64,000 bases of DNA from Bacteroidetes bacterium UKL13-3 (GTDB lineage Bacteria; Bacteroidota; Bacteroidia; UKL13-3): contig CP012155.1 in NCBI GenBank assembly GCA_001602415.1, forward strand, positions 2,722,223 to 2,786,222. Direction: 5' to 3'. Below the pieces are notes generated by a model. It saw nothing but the letters and a program-made list of their open reading frames with translations. It did not search any database and was not told where the DNA came from. Shown piece after piece: positions 38,052-45,423 of the stretch. The position numbers and the translations under genes are program-made. Each line of letters opens with the position of its first letter. The first letter of the stretch is position 1.

Positions 38052-38981
38052 GTGCAACAAATAGCTAACCGCGATTGGTGTGGTATAAACAGTATTGCAC
38101 AATACTACACCCCGAAAAGCAGTGATGACTATCCGAAACACGCAACGGATAAAATAGAATCGTTTGTGCGGTGGATGCGCTCGAAACGGTACAGCGAAAA
38201 CACGATTAAAACATATTGTGATGCGCTTAAAACATTTTTAAAATATTACACTGCGAAAGATATTGAAGATATTACCAATAAGGATGTAATTGATTACAAT
38301 AACGACTACATCCGCAAACACAATTATTCTGCCTCGTTTCAAAACCAAACGGTAAATGCCATTAAGCTTTTTTTTAAAACGGTACTCAACTCCAAGATGG
38401 AAACAGAAACCATTCACAGACCAAAATCGGGAAAACAGCTACCTAATGTTTTGAGCAAAGAAGAAGTAAAGAAAATACTGGAAGCCTGCGCCAATTTAAA
38501 ACATAGAGCAATGCTTACACTTATCTATTCATGTGGACTTAGGCGAAGCGAATTGCTAAATTTAACCTTTGAACATGTTGACGCCAACCGTAAACTACTC
38601 ATCATAAAAAGCGCTAAAGGAAATAAAGATCGTATCACTCCGCTATCCGAAAAAGTGTTGGCACTGTTACGCGACTATTATAAAGCCTACAAACCCCAAA
38701 AGTACCTATTTGAAGGTATGTATGGAGGGCAATATGATGAACGAAGTTTAGCGAGCGTACTTAAACGAGCTGTAACAATGGCTAATATAAAAAAACCGGT
38801 TACACTTAACTGGTTGAGGCACAGCTATGCTACACACTTATTGGAAGCCGGAACTGATTTGAGGTATATTCAAGAATTGTTGGGTCATAGCCACTCAAAA
38901 ACGACTGAAATATATACGCATGTGTCTACCAAAAGTATTAAAAATATTAAAAGTCCATTTGATGATTTGGATAACTATTAA
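38052..38981 (+). CDS. Tyrosine recombinase at the head of the cassette array
   Basis: The 309-residue Xer-like recombinase has an N-terminal SAM-like core-binding domain (about residues 35-115) and a catalytic domain with GLRRSELLNL (Arg I), KGNKDR (Lys), LRHSYATHLLE (Arg II), LLGHSHSKTTEIYTH (His III, Tyr). At the HxxR box the first His is replaced by Asn (NWLRHS, codon AAC). It lacks the ~20-residue insertion specific to integron integrases. The start is uncertain: GTG 38052 is used, but the frame is open to 38007 without an ATG, so the N-terminus may be trimmed. It reads in the same direction as the cassettes and its stop is about 95 bases before the first cassette boundary. It is the best local candidate for the cassette recombinase. 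Confidence 0.82.
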   Translation: MQQIANRDWCGINSIAQYYTPKSSDDYPKHATDKIESFVRWMRSKRYSENTIKTYCDALKTFLKYYTAKDIEDITNKDVIDYNNDYIRKHNYSASFQNQTVNAIKLFFKTVLNSKMETETIHRPKSGKQLPNVLSKEEVKKILEACANLKHRAMLTLIYSCGLRRSELLNLTFEHVDANRKLLIIKSAKGNKDRITPLSEKVLALLRDYYKAYKPQKYLFEGMYGGQYDERSLASVLKRAVTMANIKKPVTLNWLRHSYATHLLEAGTDLRYIQELLGHSHSKTTEIYTHVSTKSIKNIKSPFDDLDNY

Positions 38982-39007
38982 ACCCCACATACATTTGAGC
39001 AAACAAA

Positions 39008-39065
39008 GAGCACTTTTGCATCCTTTAACTCCTAATACGGTAGTTAAAGGATGCAAATATTGCTC
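39008..39065. other. 58-base hairpin before the first cassette (possible attI region or terminator)
   Basis: TTTGCATCCTTTAACT (39015-39030) pairs perfectly with 39042-39057 around an 11-base loop. An outer GAGCA/TGCTC stem (39008-39012 and 39061-39065) extends it. There is no T-run, so it is not a plain terminator. It ends 10 bases before GTTATAAGTA (39076), the start of cassette 1, exactly where an attI site would be expected. Confidence 0.55.
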
Positions 39066-39106
39066 CTATAAGCTAGTTATAAGTAATGCTAAAACGACCC
39101 ATTAAA

Positions 39107-39904
39107 ATGAAAATTTACACGCTATTAGTTATTTATCTTGTAGTTCATGTAGACTTATTTGCGCAAGACTTTGAGAATGAAATTAGAAATCTCAAAACTA
39201 ATGAGGAAATACAAAATTATTGGCTCAGATTAAAAGAATTAGACCAAAATCATAGAGGCTTAGAAGCCATAGATACTAATGACAACAATAATTACAAGAA
39301 AGCTATTCTTACAATCAAACATCATGGATTTCCAGCACAATCGAAAATTCCATTTGTTATTGCTGTTCATCAGCAATCGACATTCGTAAATGAATATTAT
39401 TTCCCAATATTTTATTCAGCATATCAAACCGGAGTAGCTGACTCTAATTGGTTCTACCATTACTTGCGCGGACTTTACAGAAAACGCTTTGACCGTGACT
39501 TAATTCGTGGCAGACAAATTGAACACGCAGACGTTGATTCAATTCTTGTATATCTTACTCCTTTTCTCAATAAGACTTGTGACTACAGTATCAATCGATT
39601 TGATTCATTATTCAACTTATATAATTTTGAGATTAGCAAGATCACGACCCAAGACACCATTAGCGCATGGAGAAATGAGGACAACGATTGGATTTATTTA
39701 TATAAGTGCGCTGATAGGACTTATTTTCAAAAAGTTTGGCGTGACAAATCAAACGGCTGGCCACAAGAAGTTAAACTTTTTAACGGTAAAAATCGTTATG
39801 ACTTCGCATTCAAAACTCATGTAGACTATGTGATTATTGAGAATAAAAAACTATACTTCATTCAAGAATTTAAGCCGACAGAAATTTACTCAGCGACACC
39901 ATAA
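39107..39904 (+). CDS. Cassette 1: secreted protein of unknown function
   Basis: From ATG 39107 the 265-residue product begins with a signal peptide (MKIYTLLVIYLVVHVDLFAQ); the in-frame ATG 39086 is at the cassette edge and less likely. No known domain was recognised. The mature part is mixed alpha/beta with conserved-looking aromatic stretches (NEYYFPIFYSAYQTGVADSN, WRNEDNDWIYLY). The cassette runs 39076-40043: its first 16 bases are complementary to the 16 bases ending at 39922 (one mismatch). It is the first cassette after the recombinase. Confidence 0.7.
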   Translation: MKIYTLLVIYLVVHVDLFAQDFENEIRNLKTNEEIQNYWLRLKELDQNHRGLEAIDTNDNNNYKKAILTIKHHGFPAQSKIPFVIAVHQQSTFVNEYYFPIFYSAYQTGVADSNWFYHYLRGLYRKRFDRDLIRGRQIEHADVDSILVYLTPFLNKTCDYSINRFDSLFNLYNFEISKITTQDTISAWRNEDNDWIYLYKCADRTYFQKVWRDKSNGWPQEVKLFNGKNRYDFAFKTHVDYVIIENKKLYFIQEFKPTEIYSATP

Positions 39905-39915
39905 AATAGCACTAC

Positions 39916-40050
39916 TTATAACAGCGGTCGTGGCGGCAATTGGCGCTAGTGTTCAGTGTTTGGGTATTTCGTTTCCGTAAATTATTTATCTTAGCTCGAC
40001 AATTAAACGTTTCGCAAGCGCCAACTGCGCCAGGCCGCAGAACGTTAGCG
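39916..40050 (+). other. attC-like recombination site A
   Basis: A 135-bp imperfect inverted repeat. The R'' end is TTATAAC. The left arm continues AGCGGTCGTGGCGGC, then AATTGGCGCT. The right arm is AGCGCCAACTGCGCCAGGC, then CGCAGAACGTTAGCG with R' GTTAGCG at 40044. The arm pair TTGGCGCT/AGCGCCAA differs from other sites (TTGCCG/CGGCAA) on both sides at once, so the stem is preserved. The ~65-base loop has TTATCTTAG, shared by all sites except for an A/G change (TTATCTTGG in C and F). Confidence 0.85.
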
Positions 40051-40105
40051 GTAATGGTATCAAACAGTCAGAAACATAGTTCTAACCAAAACTAAAGACA
40101 GACAT

Positions 40106-40804
40106 ATGATAGAAAAAGTATCAATGACAATTGTATATGCACCTTTCTTACTATTTGTAACAGGTTTATTTTTTTATATAATAAACATTGTAAAGCTTTA
40201 TCGACAGGACAAATTATTTGAGTTGAAACTATCTAAAGAGAAATTTTTCGACTTTGCAATTCTAGTTTTGAGATGGTATTTATCCTATTATATGTTTGAC
40301 TACGGTTGGGGTAAAATGACAGGTGACCAGTTTGGACATAGAAGTGTTGAGATATTGAATACCCCGTTGAAAGATGTCGATAAATTTCATTTAGCTTGGT
40401 ATCTATTCAGCCTAGACAAGACATTTGACATAGTTATTGGTCTTATGCAAATTATCGGAGCAGTTTTAATCGTGGTTAACAGGACAGTTTTGGTTGGTGC
40501 GCTATTGTTATTACCTATATTGGGACAAATATTTTTAGTTGACCTTGCATTCACCTCAAATATGTTCGGAGCTGCTTTGCCAATCAGACTAGTTTGCATG
40601 ATACTTTCAGACCTTCTCATTCTATTTTACCACAAGGACAGAATGATTTTAATTTGGAACAATCTGACAAAAGGGACAACTACAAAATTCAAATACAAGT
40701 GGTGGGTTTTTATTCTACTTCCCCTATTGGGTTTGCTTACCGACTTTGGATTTGCAACCTTAACCTATCCATTCAAACTATTAATTAACCTATTGACAAA
40801 ATAA
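40106..40804 (+). CDS. Cassette 2: DoxX-like integral membrane protein
   Basis: The 232-residue protein has about six hydrophobic segments. The part LRWYLSYYMFDYGWGKMTGDQFG (residues ~55-77) and the following helices resemble DoxX/DoxD-like membrane proteins, whose roles are poorly defined (redox or thiosulfate-related in a few cases). The similarity is partial, so the family call is tentative. The cassette spans 40044-40957 and its ends are complementary over 13 of 14 bases (GTTAGCGGTA, then TGG). Confidence 0.65.
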   Translation: MIEKVSMTIVYAPFLLFVTGLFFYIINIVKLYRQDKLFELKLSKEKFFDFAILVLRWYLSYYMFDYGWGKMTGDQFGHRSVEILNTPLKDVDKFHLAWYLFSLDKTFDIVIGLMQIIGAVLIVVNRTVLVGALLLLPILGQIFLVDLAFTSNMFGAALPIRLVCMILSDLLILFYHKDRMILIWNNLTKGTTTKFKYKWWVFILLPLLGLLTDFGFATLTYPFKLLINLLTK

Positions 40805-40831
40805 AATGGAGACAGACGACAAAACCACTAC

Positions 40832-40964
40832 CGCTAACAGCACCCAAAAGCTATTGCCGTTAGTTTGTTGTATTTGGGCTTTTCGTTCCCGCAATTTTAT
40901 TATCTTAGCTTGACAATTAAACGCTTCGCAATCGGCAACAGCTCTTGGCTGCGGAACGTTAGCT
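40832..40964 (+). other. attC-like recombination site B
   Basis: A 133-bp inverted repeat. Left arm CGCTAACAGCACCCAAAAGC, then TATTGCCG; right arm CGGCAACAGCTCTTGGCTGC, then GGAACGTTAGCT. The inner pair CCAAAAGC/GCTCTTGG replaces the CTTGCGC/GCGCAAG of sites C-F on both arms. The loop carries TTATCTTAGCTTGAC. Confidence 0.85.
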
Positions 40965-40981
40965 GCAAGCATAAAAAGCCT

Positions 40982-42379
40982 ATGACATATAAACACACAG
41001 AAATAGACATAATAAGTGAAAGTCCCTTTCAAAATTGCAAACTTGGAAGACAGAATTACGCGAATATTCTTACGTCAATTGTAGAGAGTTTTCCCGAAGG
41101 GTTTGTTTTAGCAATAAATAATAAATGGGGAACAGGAAAAACCACATTTGTTAAAATGTGGGAACAGACATTAAAAAATTCAGGATATAAAACTATTTAT
41201 TTTAATGCTTGGGAAAACGACTTTGAGGACAATCCTTTAACAGCATTTGTTGCCGAACTACAAGTAATAGACAAGAAAGGAGATGACAAGTTTAACACAG
41301 TTGTAAAAAATGCAGCACTCATTGCAAAAAACGTTGCCCCTGGATTACTAAAAGCTATTGTCAATAAATATATTGATTCAGAGACGTTGACTGAAGCAAT
41401 TTCAAATACCTCAAAAAGTGTTCTAGAAATATTTGAGGAAGATGTTAAGGAATACTCTAAGAGAAAAGAATCTATTTCTAAATTCAAAAAAAGTCTATCG
41501 GAATTTGTTGCAAATGAATCAAATGAAAAGCAACTGATATTCATAATTGATGAGCTCGACAGATGTCGACCAAATTACGCAGTGTTGCTGCTAGAACAAA
41601 TTAAGCACTTCTTTTCTGTTCCAAATATTGTTTTCATTTTGTCTATAGATAAAGAACAATTAGGAAATGCAATTCGAGGAGTATATGGTTCTGAGAAAAT
41701 TGATGCTAATGAATACCTAAGACGATTTATTGATATTGAATATTCAATTCCAGAACCAGAAAAGGGGAAATTCTTTGACTATTTGTACAACTATTTTGAG
41801 TTTGACAACTTCTTTAGAGCACCTCAAAGAAATAGTTATCATGGACTCCAATACGACATGGATGACTTTAAGGAGACAAGCAAAGCTCTAATTAGTAGCC
41901 TCACCCTACGACAGCAAGAGAAGGTCCTATCTCATACAAGAATGGCTTTAAGAGCATTTGATTATAACAGTTATTTGCTTCCTCCAATTTTTATATTTCT
42001 ATCTTACATTAAGTCAATTCGTCCAGACTTTTATACCACTTTATCCGACAAATCAGCAACAATAAAAGATGTTCAAGATGAATTTTATAAGATAGTGAAA
42101 CCCTTTATAACTGAAGACACTAAAGTTATATTCTCAAAAATTGAAGCTTATCTTTTAAGGTTCTATGAAAACGACAAAAGTCAATTTAGAAATAGTTCCG
42201 AACTGTTTGAAAAAAGCCAAACGAGCAACGAGCATTTGCTAAAAATTGAATCGAAAATTGACAGTAATATGCTATTAAGAATTTTAACCAATGACAGATT
42301 CAATTTTGACTATAGAGACTTAAAATTGTCATACTTCTTGAACAGACTTAATCTTACAGACACGATTAAGACCAGCTAA
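40982..42379 (+). CDS. Cassette 3: KAP-family P-loop NTPase
   Basis: From ATG 40982 the protein has 465 residues; the frame is open further upstream but that part runs through attC site B. The KAP signature is clear: Walker A NNKWGTGKTTFVKMWEQTL (about residue 47), YFNAWENDFEDNPLTAF, and Walker B LIFIIDELDRCRP (about 183) followed by FSVPNIVFILSIDKEQL. No membrane segments are seen, so it is likely a cytoplasmic KAP ATPase. Some KAP NTPases take part in phage defence, so a defence role is possible but not shown. The cassette spans 40958-42517. Confidence 0.9.
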   Translation: MTYKHTEIDIISESPFQNCKLGRQNYANILTSIVESFPEGFVLAINNKWGTGKTTFVKMWEQTLKNSGYKTIYFNAWENDFEDNPLTAFVAELQVIDKKGDDKFNTVVKNAALIAKNVAPGLLKAIVNKYIDSETLTEAISNTSKSVLEIFEEDVKEYSKRKESISKFKKSLSEFVANESNEKQLIFIIDELDRCRPNYAVLLLEQIKHFFSVPNIVFILSIDKEQLGNAIRGVYGSEKIDANEYLRRFIDIEYSIPEPEKGKFFDYLYNYFEFDNFFRAPQRNSYHGLQYDMDDFKETSKALISSLTLRQQEKVLSHTRMALRAFDYNSYLLPPIFIFLSYIKSIRPDFYTTLSDKSATIKDVQDEFYKIVKPFITEDTKVIFSKIEAYLLRFYENDKSQFRNSSELFEKSQTSNEHLLKIESKIDSNMLLRILTNDRFNFDYRDLKLSYFLNRLNLTDTIKTS

Positions 42380-42391
42380 GAAAATGCCAGC

Positions 42392-42524
42392 AGCTAACAG
42401 CAATCTTGCGCAATTGCCGTTATCATCGTTAAATTCAGTATTTCGTTTCGCTTTTGTTTTTTATCTTGGTAGACAGATTTTCGTTCCGTACTCGGCAACA
42501 GCGCAAGGCCGCGGAACGTTAGGG
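42392..42524 (+). other. attC-like recombination site C
   Basis: A 133-bp inverted repeat. Left arm AGCTAACAGCAATCTTGCGC, then AATTGCCG; right arm CGGCAACAGCGCAAGGCCGC, then GGAACGTTAGGG. The loop has TTTCGTTTCGC and TTATCTTGG. R' starts at 42518. Confidence 0.85.
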
Positions 42525-42534
42525 GTAAGTTAAA

Positions 42535-43083
42535 ATGACAAACAAGACCAAGCTAATTCTTACACTTTTTATATTGACTGTGCTATCTTACTTTCCTTTG
42601 ACAGAAATGCTTGGAATAGAAATCAGATGGTACACTCTCGCTATGGTGACTAACGCGCTTTTCTTTGTTTTCCTTTTCTCATTCCTAGTGACAGTTTATT
42701 ACCAGACAATTAAGAATTTTAATGGCACTTGGCATTTATTAATTTTATTTTCTCTTCCATTCTTATTTCTATATATCTGCATGGTTGGACTAGTTGCAAG
42801 ACCAGTTTATTGGCAAGACAATCGAACATTTAAGAACCGTAGTGGTGACCATGAATTCTTAATTTACCAGACATTTGGCTTTGGATTTATTGGAGGCGAC
42901 ATTAAAGGTCGGTTCATTGTAACAAGACATAAAGACAACAAAGTGTTTAGACCAATCCACATTAAATCAGACTCTTCAATTCCGAAAGAAATAAGTGATC
43001 GTTGTTTATTTGCTATTGACTCCATTCCCAAAAGTATTCTACTAGACAATGACACTTATGACCTTATTCACTCACAAGACTAA
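42535..43083 (+). CDS. Cassette 4: small membrane protein of unknown function
   Basis: The 182-residue protein has three hydrophobic segments in its first ~95 residues (LILTLFILTVLSYFPL, YTLAMVTNALFFVFLFSFLV, LLILFSLPFLFLYICMVGL). A soluble C-terminal half of about 85 residues follows (GDHEFLIYQTFGFGFIGGDI). No family was recognised. The ATG lies 17 bases into the cassette (42518-43215), whose ends match over 14 of 15 bases. Confidence 0.65.
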   Translation: MTNKTKLILTLFILTVLSYFPLTEMLGIEIRWYTLAMVTNALFFVFLFSFLVTVYYQTIKNFNGTWHLLILFSLPFLFLYICMVGLVARPVYWQDNRTFKNRSGDHEFLIYQTFGFGFIGGDIKGRFIVTRHKDNKVFRPIHIKSDSSIPKEISDRCLFAIDSIPKSILLDNDTYDLIHSQD

Positions 43084-43088
43084 CCTAC

Positions 43089-43222
43089 CCCTAACAGCGG
43101 CCTTGCACCATTGCCGGTATATCGCTAAATTTCAGCATTTCATTTCGCATTTATTTTTATCTTAGCTTGACAATTAAACGTTACGCAATCGGCAACTAAC
43201 GCAAGGCTGCGGAACGTTAGCG
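43089..43222 (+). other. attC-like recombination site D
   Basis: A 134-bp inverted repeat. Left arm CCCTAACAGCGGCCTTGC, then ACCATTGCCG; right arm CGGCAACTAACGCAAGGC, then TGCGGAACGTTAGCG. The right arm has TAAC where other sites have AGC. The loop carries TTATTTTTATCTTAGC. Confidence 0.85.
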
Positions 43223-43231
43223 CCAATATTA

Positions 43232-43978
43232 ATGAGGACACTATTAACAATTTTAGCACTGACATTTTTGACTTGGACTGCAAAAGGACAATTTCAATTT
43301 GAGAAATATACTGCCATAAAATATAAGTCCTTCAATGACTGGAAAACCTACGACAAGACAGAAAAGGAAAAGAAAGTTCATAGCACTTTAACAATACCAA
43401 ATTTCTTTGACAATGGCGACACTCTTACTATTCAGTTAACCTCGTTCACAGACCATTGGGAAGACAACTCAATTATTAGAGTATTCCGTAACAAGACTGA
43501 AACCCAAAAGATATTTGAAAACATGGCATTTGAGCCTACAAGCTTGGACACCTTAAGAATTGCTGACATAAACGGTGACGGGCTTCAAGACATCAAAATT
43601 ATTTCAGCATATATGGGTAATGGGACAGCTGCTTTAAATATTAGAGTTATTTATTTCTTTCAGCTGCCTGACAATAGTTTCAAAAAAATATCCTTTGCGG
43701 ACAAAATGAGCGAAAATCGACAAGAGAGAGACTTTGATGGTGATGGAAATTTTGAAATTATAACTATGAACCTAATTGGACATGAAGACCACAGTTATTG
43801 GTTATTCAACATTTTCAATTATAGGAATGGTGGACTAGTAAATGTAAATTCCAAAGACAATTATCCAATTATGATTCAATTTCTGTATCGTTACAATTAT
43901 GAAGTAACTAACAAAATCAGCAGAGATAAAATGAAAACTTTTGCGCTGACATTACCGGACGACTATGACGCGAAATAG
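43232..43978 (+). CDS. Cassette 5: secreted protein with EF-hand/FG-GAP-like calcium motifs
   Basis: The 248-residue protein has a signal peptide (RTLLTILALTFLTWTAKGQ) and two DxDGDG-type loops, ADINGDGLQDIKI (about residue 112) and RDFDGDGNFEII (about 168). These are typical of calcium-binding beta-propeller or VCBS/FG-GAP-like repeats. It may be a periplasmic or surface protein; the function is unknown. The cassette spans from 43216 to the IS-interrupted site E. Confidence 0.7.
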   Translation: MRTLLTILALTFLTWTAKGQFQFEKYTAIKYKSFNDWKTYDKTEKEKKVHSTLTIPNFFDNGDTLTIQLTSFTDHWEDNSIIRVFRNKTETQKIFENMAFEPTSLDTLRIADINGDGLQDIKIISAYMGNGTAALNIRVIYFFQLPDNSFKKISFADKMSENRQERDFDGDGNFEIITMNLIGHEDHSYWLFNIFNYRNGGLVNVNSKDNYPIMIQFLYRYNYEVTNKISRDKMKTFALTLPDDYDAK

Positions 43979-43987
43979 AAATACTGG

Positions 43988-44115
43988 CGGTAACAGCGGT
44001 CTTGCGCCATTGCCGTTAACTTACTAAAATTCAGCATTTCGTTTCGCATTTATTTTTATCTTAGCAGGACAAATTAACTTTCCGTACTCGGCAACAGCGC
44101 AAGGCCGCGGAACGT
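43988..44115 (+). other. attC-like recombination site E, split by an IS110-family element
   Basis: Left arm CGGTAACAGCGGTCTTGCGC, then CATTGCCG; right arm CGGCAACAGCGCAAGGCCGC, then GGAACGT. The sequence then jumps into the IS at 44116 and the R' box resumes as TAGCGG at 45365. Rejoined, the site is 134 bp like the others and starts the cupin cassette. Confidence 0.85.
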
Positions 44116-44149
44116 CCAAGATCAAAAACAAGTTTTTTCTTAATATATT

Positions 44150-45148
44150 TTAGGCAGCATATTGGCTTAGTTCAACATATGGTGTGCCGCGATTGATAGT
44201 TGCAAAAACCCTTGATACAAGTTTGTTTCTGATTATATTTAGTACTACCATTTTAGGTTTCCCTTCTTCTACTCGCTTTTCATAGTATTGCTTTAGTTCC
44301 TTATCGTGTTGTATGGCACTGATGGCCGACATGGATAATAGGCTCTTCATTTTTCGGTCACTTATGGGATGAATTTTCATGCGCCCGTTAATACTCGTGC
44401 CTGACTGATGTGGGAATGGCACTAAACCACAATAACAAGAAAACTGGCGCCAACTTGCAAAGCGTGTGTAGTTGTGCGTATGCACTAACATTTGCACTGC
44501 TAAAACCAATCCAACTCCCTTTACACTTCGACTTAGTTTATAATGTTTATGCATCTGATTATCCGTTTTGATTAAACTCACCATTGCATTCTCTAACTTT
44601 TTCATTTGTTGTTCCAGGTGGCAAATGGTTTCTGCTATCATCGCCTCTGATACATCTTCTGTTTGTTTATTTACTGTTAGCACCTGCATTCCCTTTTCAA
44701 GGCATTTCAAAGCACGTAATTGCTTTGCTATTTGCTCCCTTAGGCTCATCATCCGTTGCAACTCAATAAGTTTCTCTGGCGGTGGCACACTGGCTACCAA
44801 CTCCTCACGATGAAGCCATGCATAACGCGCAATTTCTTTCGCATCTGCTTTGTCTGTTTTACCTCGTTTCAGCCCAATGGATCGTTTAATTTCCATTGGA
44901 TTTACACAACAATAGCGAACCTGATGCTGATGCAAATAATAACTTAAATGCAAGCAATACCAGCCTGTATGTTCAAAGCATATTACTGATTGTGTAATTA
45001 AAACCTTTTGTGATTTTATCCATTGTAAAATCTTTTTGTAACCACTTTCGTCATTGATAAATTGCTTGTGTAGTTGCTTGTGATGTAGGTGTACATCTAA
45101 TGTTTTTTTTGATACATCAATACCGATGGTTTCTTCAACATTTTCCAT
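44150..45148 (-). CDS. IS110-family transposase (DEDD recombinase)
   Basis: The 332-residue transposase has the RuvC-like DEDD domain: GIDVSKKTLDVHL (D, about residue 9), ICFEHTGWY (E, about 57), and GKTDKADAKEIARYA (D and D, about 95-100). A coiled-coil section leads to the Tnp_20 domain with FPHQSGTSINGRMKIHP, which holds the catalytic Ser. In IS110 elements the enzyme acts with a bridge RNA that base-pairs to target and donor. It is intact. Confidence 0.94.
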   Translation of the reverse strand: MENVEETIGIDVSKKTLDVHLHHKQLHKQFINDESGYKKILQWIKSQKVLITQSVICFEHTGWYCLHLSYYLHQHQVRYCCVNPMEIKRSIGLKRGKTDKADAKEIARYAWLHREELVASVPPPEKLIELQRMMSLREQIAKQLRALKCLEKGMQVLTVNKQTEDVSEAMIAETICHLEQQMKKLENAMVSLIKTDNQMHKHYKLSRSVKGVGLVLAVQMLVHTHNYTRFASWRQFSCYCGLVPFPHQSGTSINGRMKIHPISDRKMKSLLSMSAISAIQHDKELKQYYEKRVEEGKPKMVVLNIIRNKLVSRVFATINRGTPYVELSQYAA

Positions 45149-45164
45149 AATTTCGTATTTAAGG

Positions 45165-45340
45165 ATAAAACAAAAAAACTTGCTGTGCTATAGCCTTTAA
45201 CGGGCCCTAACGCCCAATATTCCAATTAGTACTTGCAAGTCCGAATGGGGAAACGGGACTTATGCAGCTTAAAGGAATTTATTCCTACAAAACGTTTGAG
45301 TTCACCCGTTTCTCTTTCGGTTAAGTTAATGTTTTTTTCT
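45165..45340 (-). ncRNA. Candidate bridge RNA of the IS110 element
   Basis: The region upstream of the transposase folds into several hairpins on the minus strand. GAAACGGG/CCCGTTTC (45250-45257 and 45305-45312) encloses a ~47-base loop, and smaller hairpins such as ACTTGCAAGT and GGGCGTTAGGGCCC follow. The first loop contains AACGTT (45291-45296) and the second region contains CGTTAG (45207-45212). Both resemble the interrupted AACGTTAGCGG target. Ends are approximate and the fold was not computed. Confidence 0.45.
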
Positions 45341-45423
45341 TGATGCAAACTAAAGGCCAAACGTTAGCGGTAATTATAAAGACGACACAAAGACACGAAC
45401 ATTTAATTTAAAAATAAATAAAC

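Larger units (their letters stand above)
44116..45364 (-). mobile_element. IS110-family insertion sequence in attC site E
   Basis: About 1,249 bp between two AACGT copies (44111-44115 and 45360-45364), inserted in the R' box. It carries one transposase gene on the minus strand with about 30 bases of non-coding DNA behind it and about 215 bases ahead of it. This arrangement fits the IS110 group rather than IS1111. No terminal inverted repeats are apparent, as expected for the family. The exact ends can shift by a few bases because of the shared AACGT. Confidence 0.85.

Noticed and set aside
39008..39065. Hairpin as a simple terminator of the recombinase gene
   Set aside because: No T-run follows, and it sits exactly at the cassette boundary; kept as an attI candidate instead.
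40865..40981. Longer N-terminus for the KAP NTPase
   Set aside because: It would translate most of attC site B; ATG 40982 is 24 bases into the cassette, as in other cassettes.
39908..44115. Spacer inverted repeats as Rho-independent terminators
   Set aside because: Arms are separated by 60-70 bases, have no T-run, and co-vary in the attC manner with cassette-specific R boxes.
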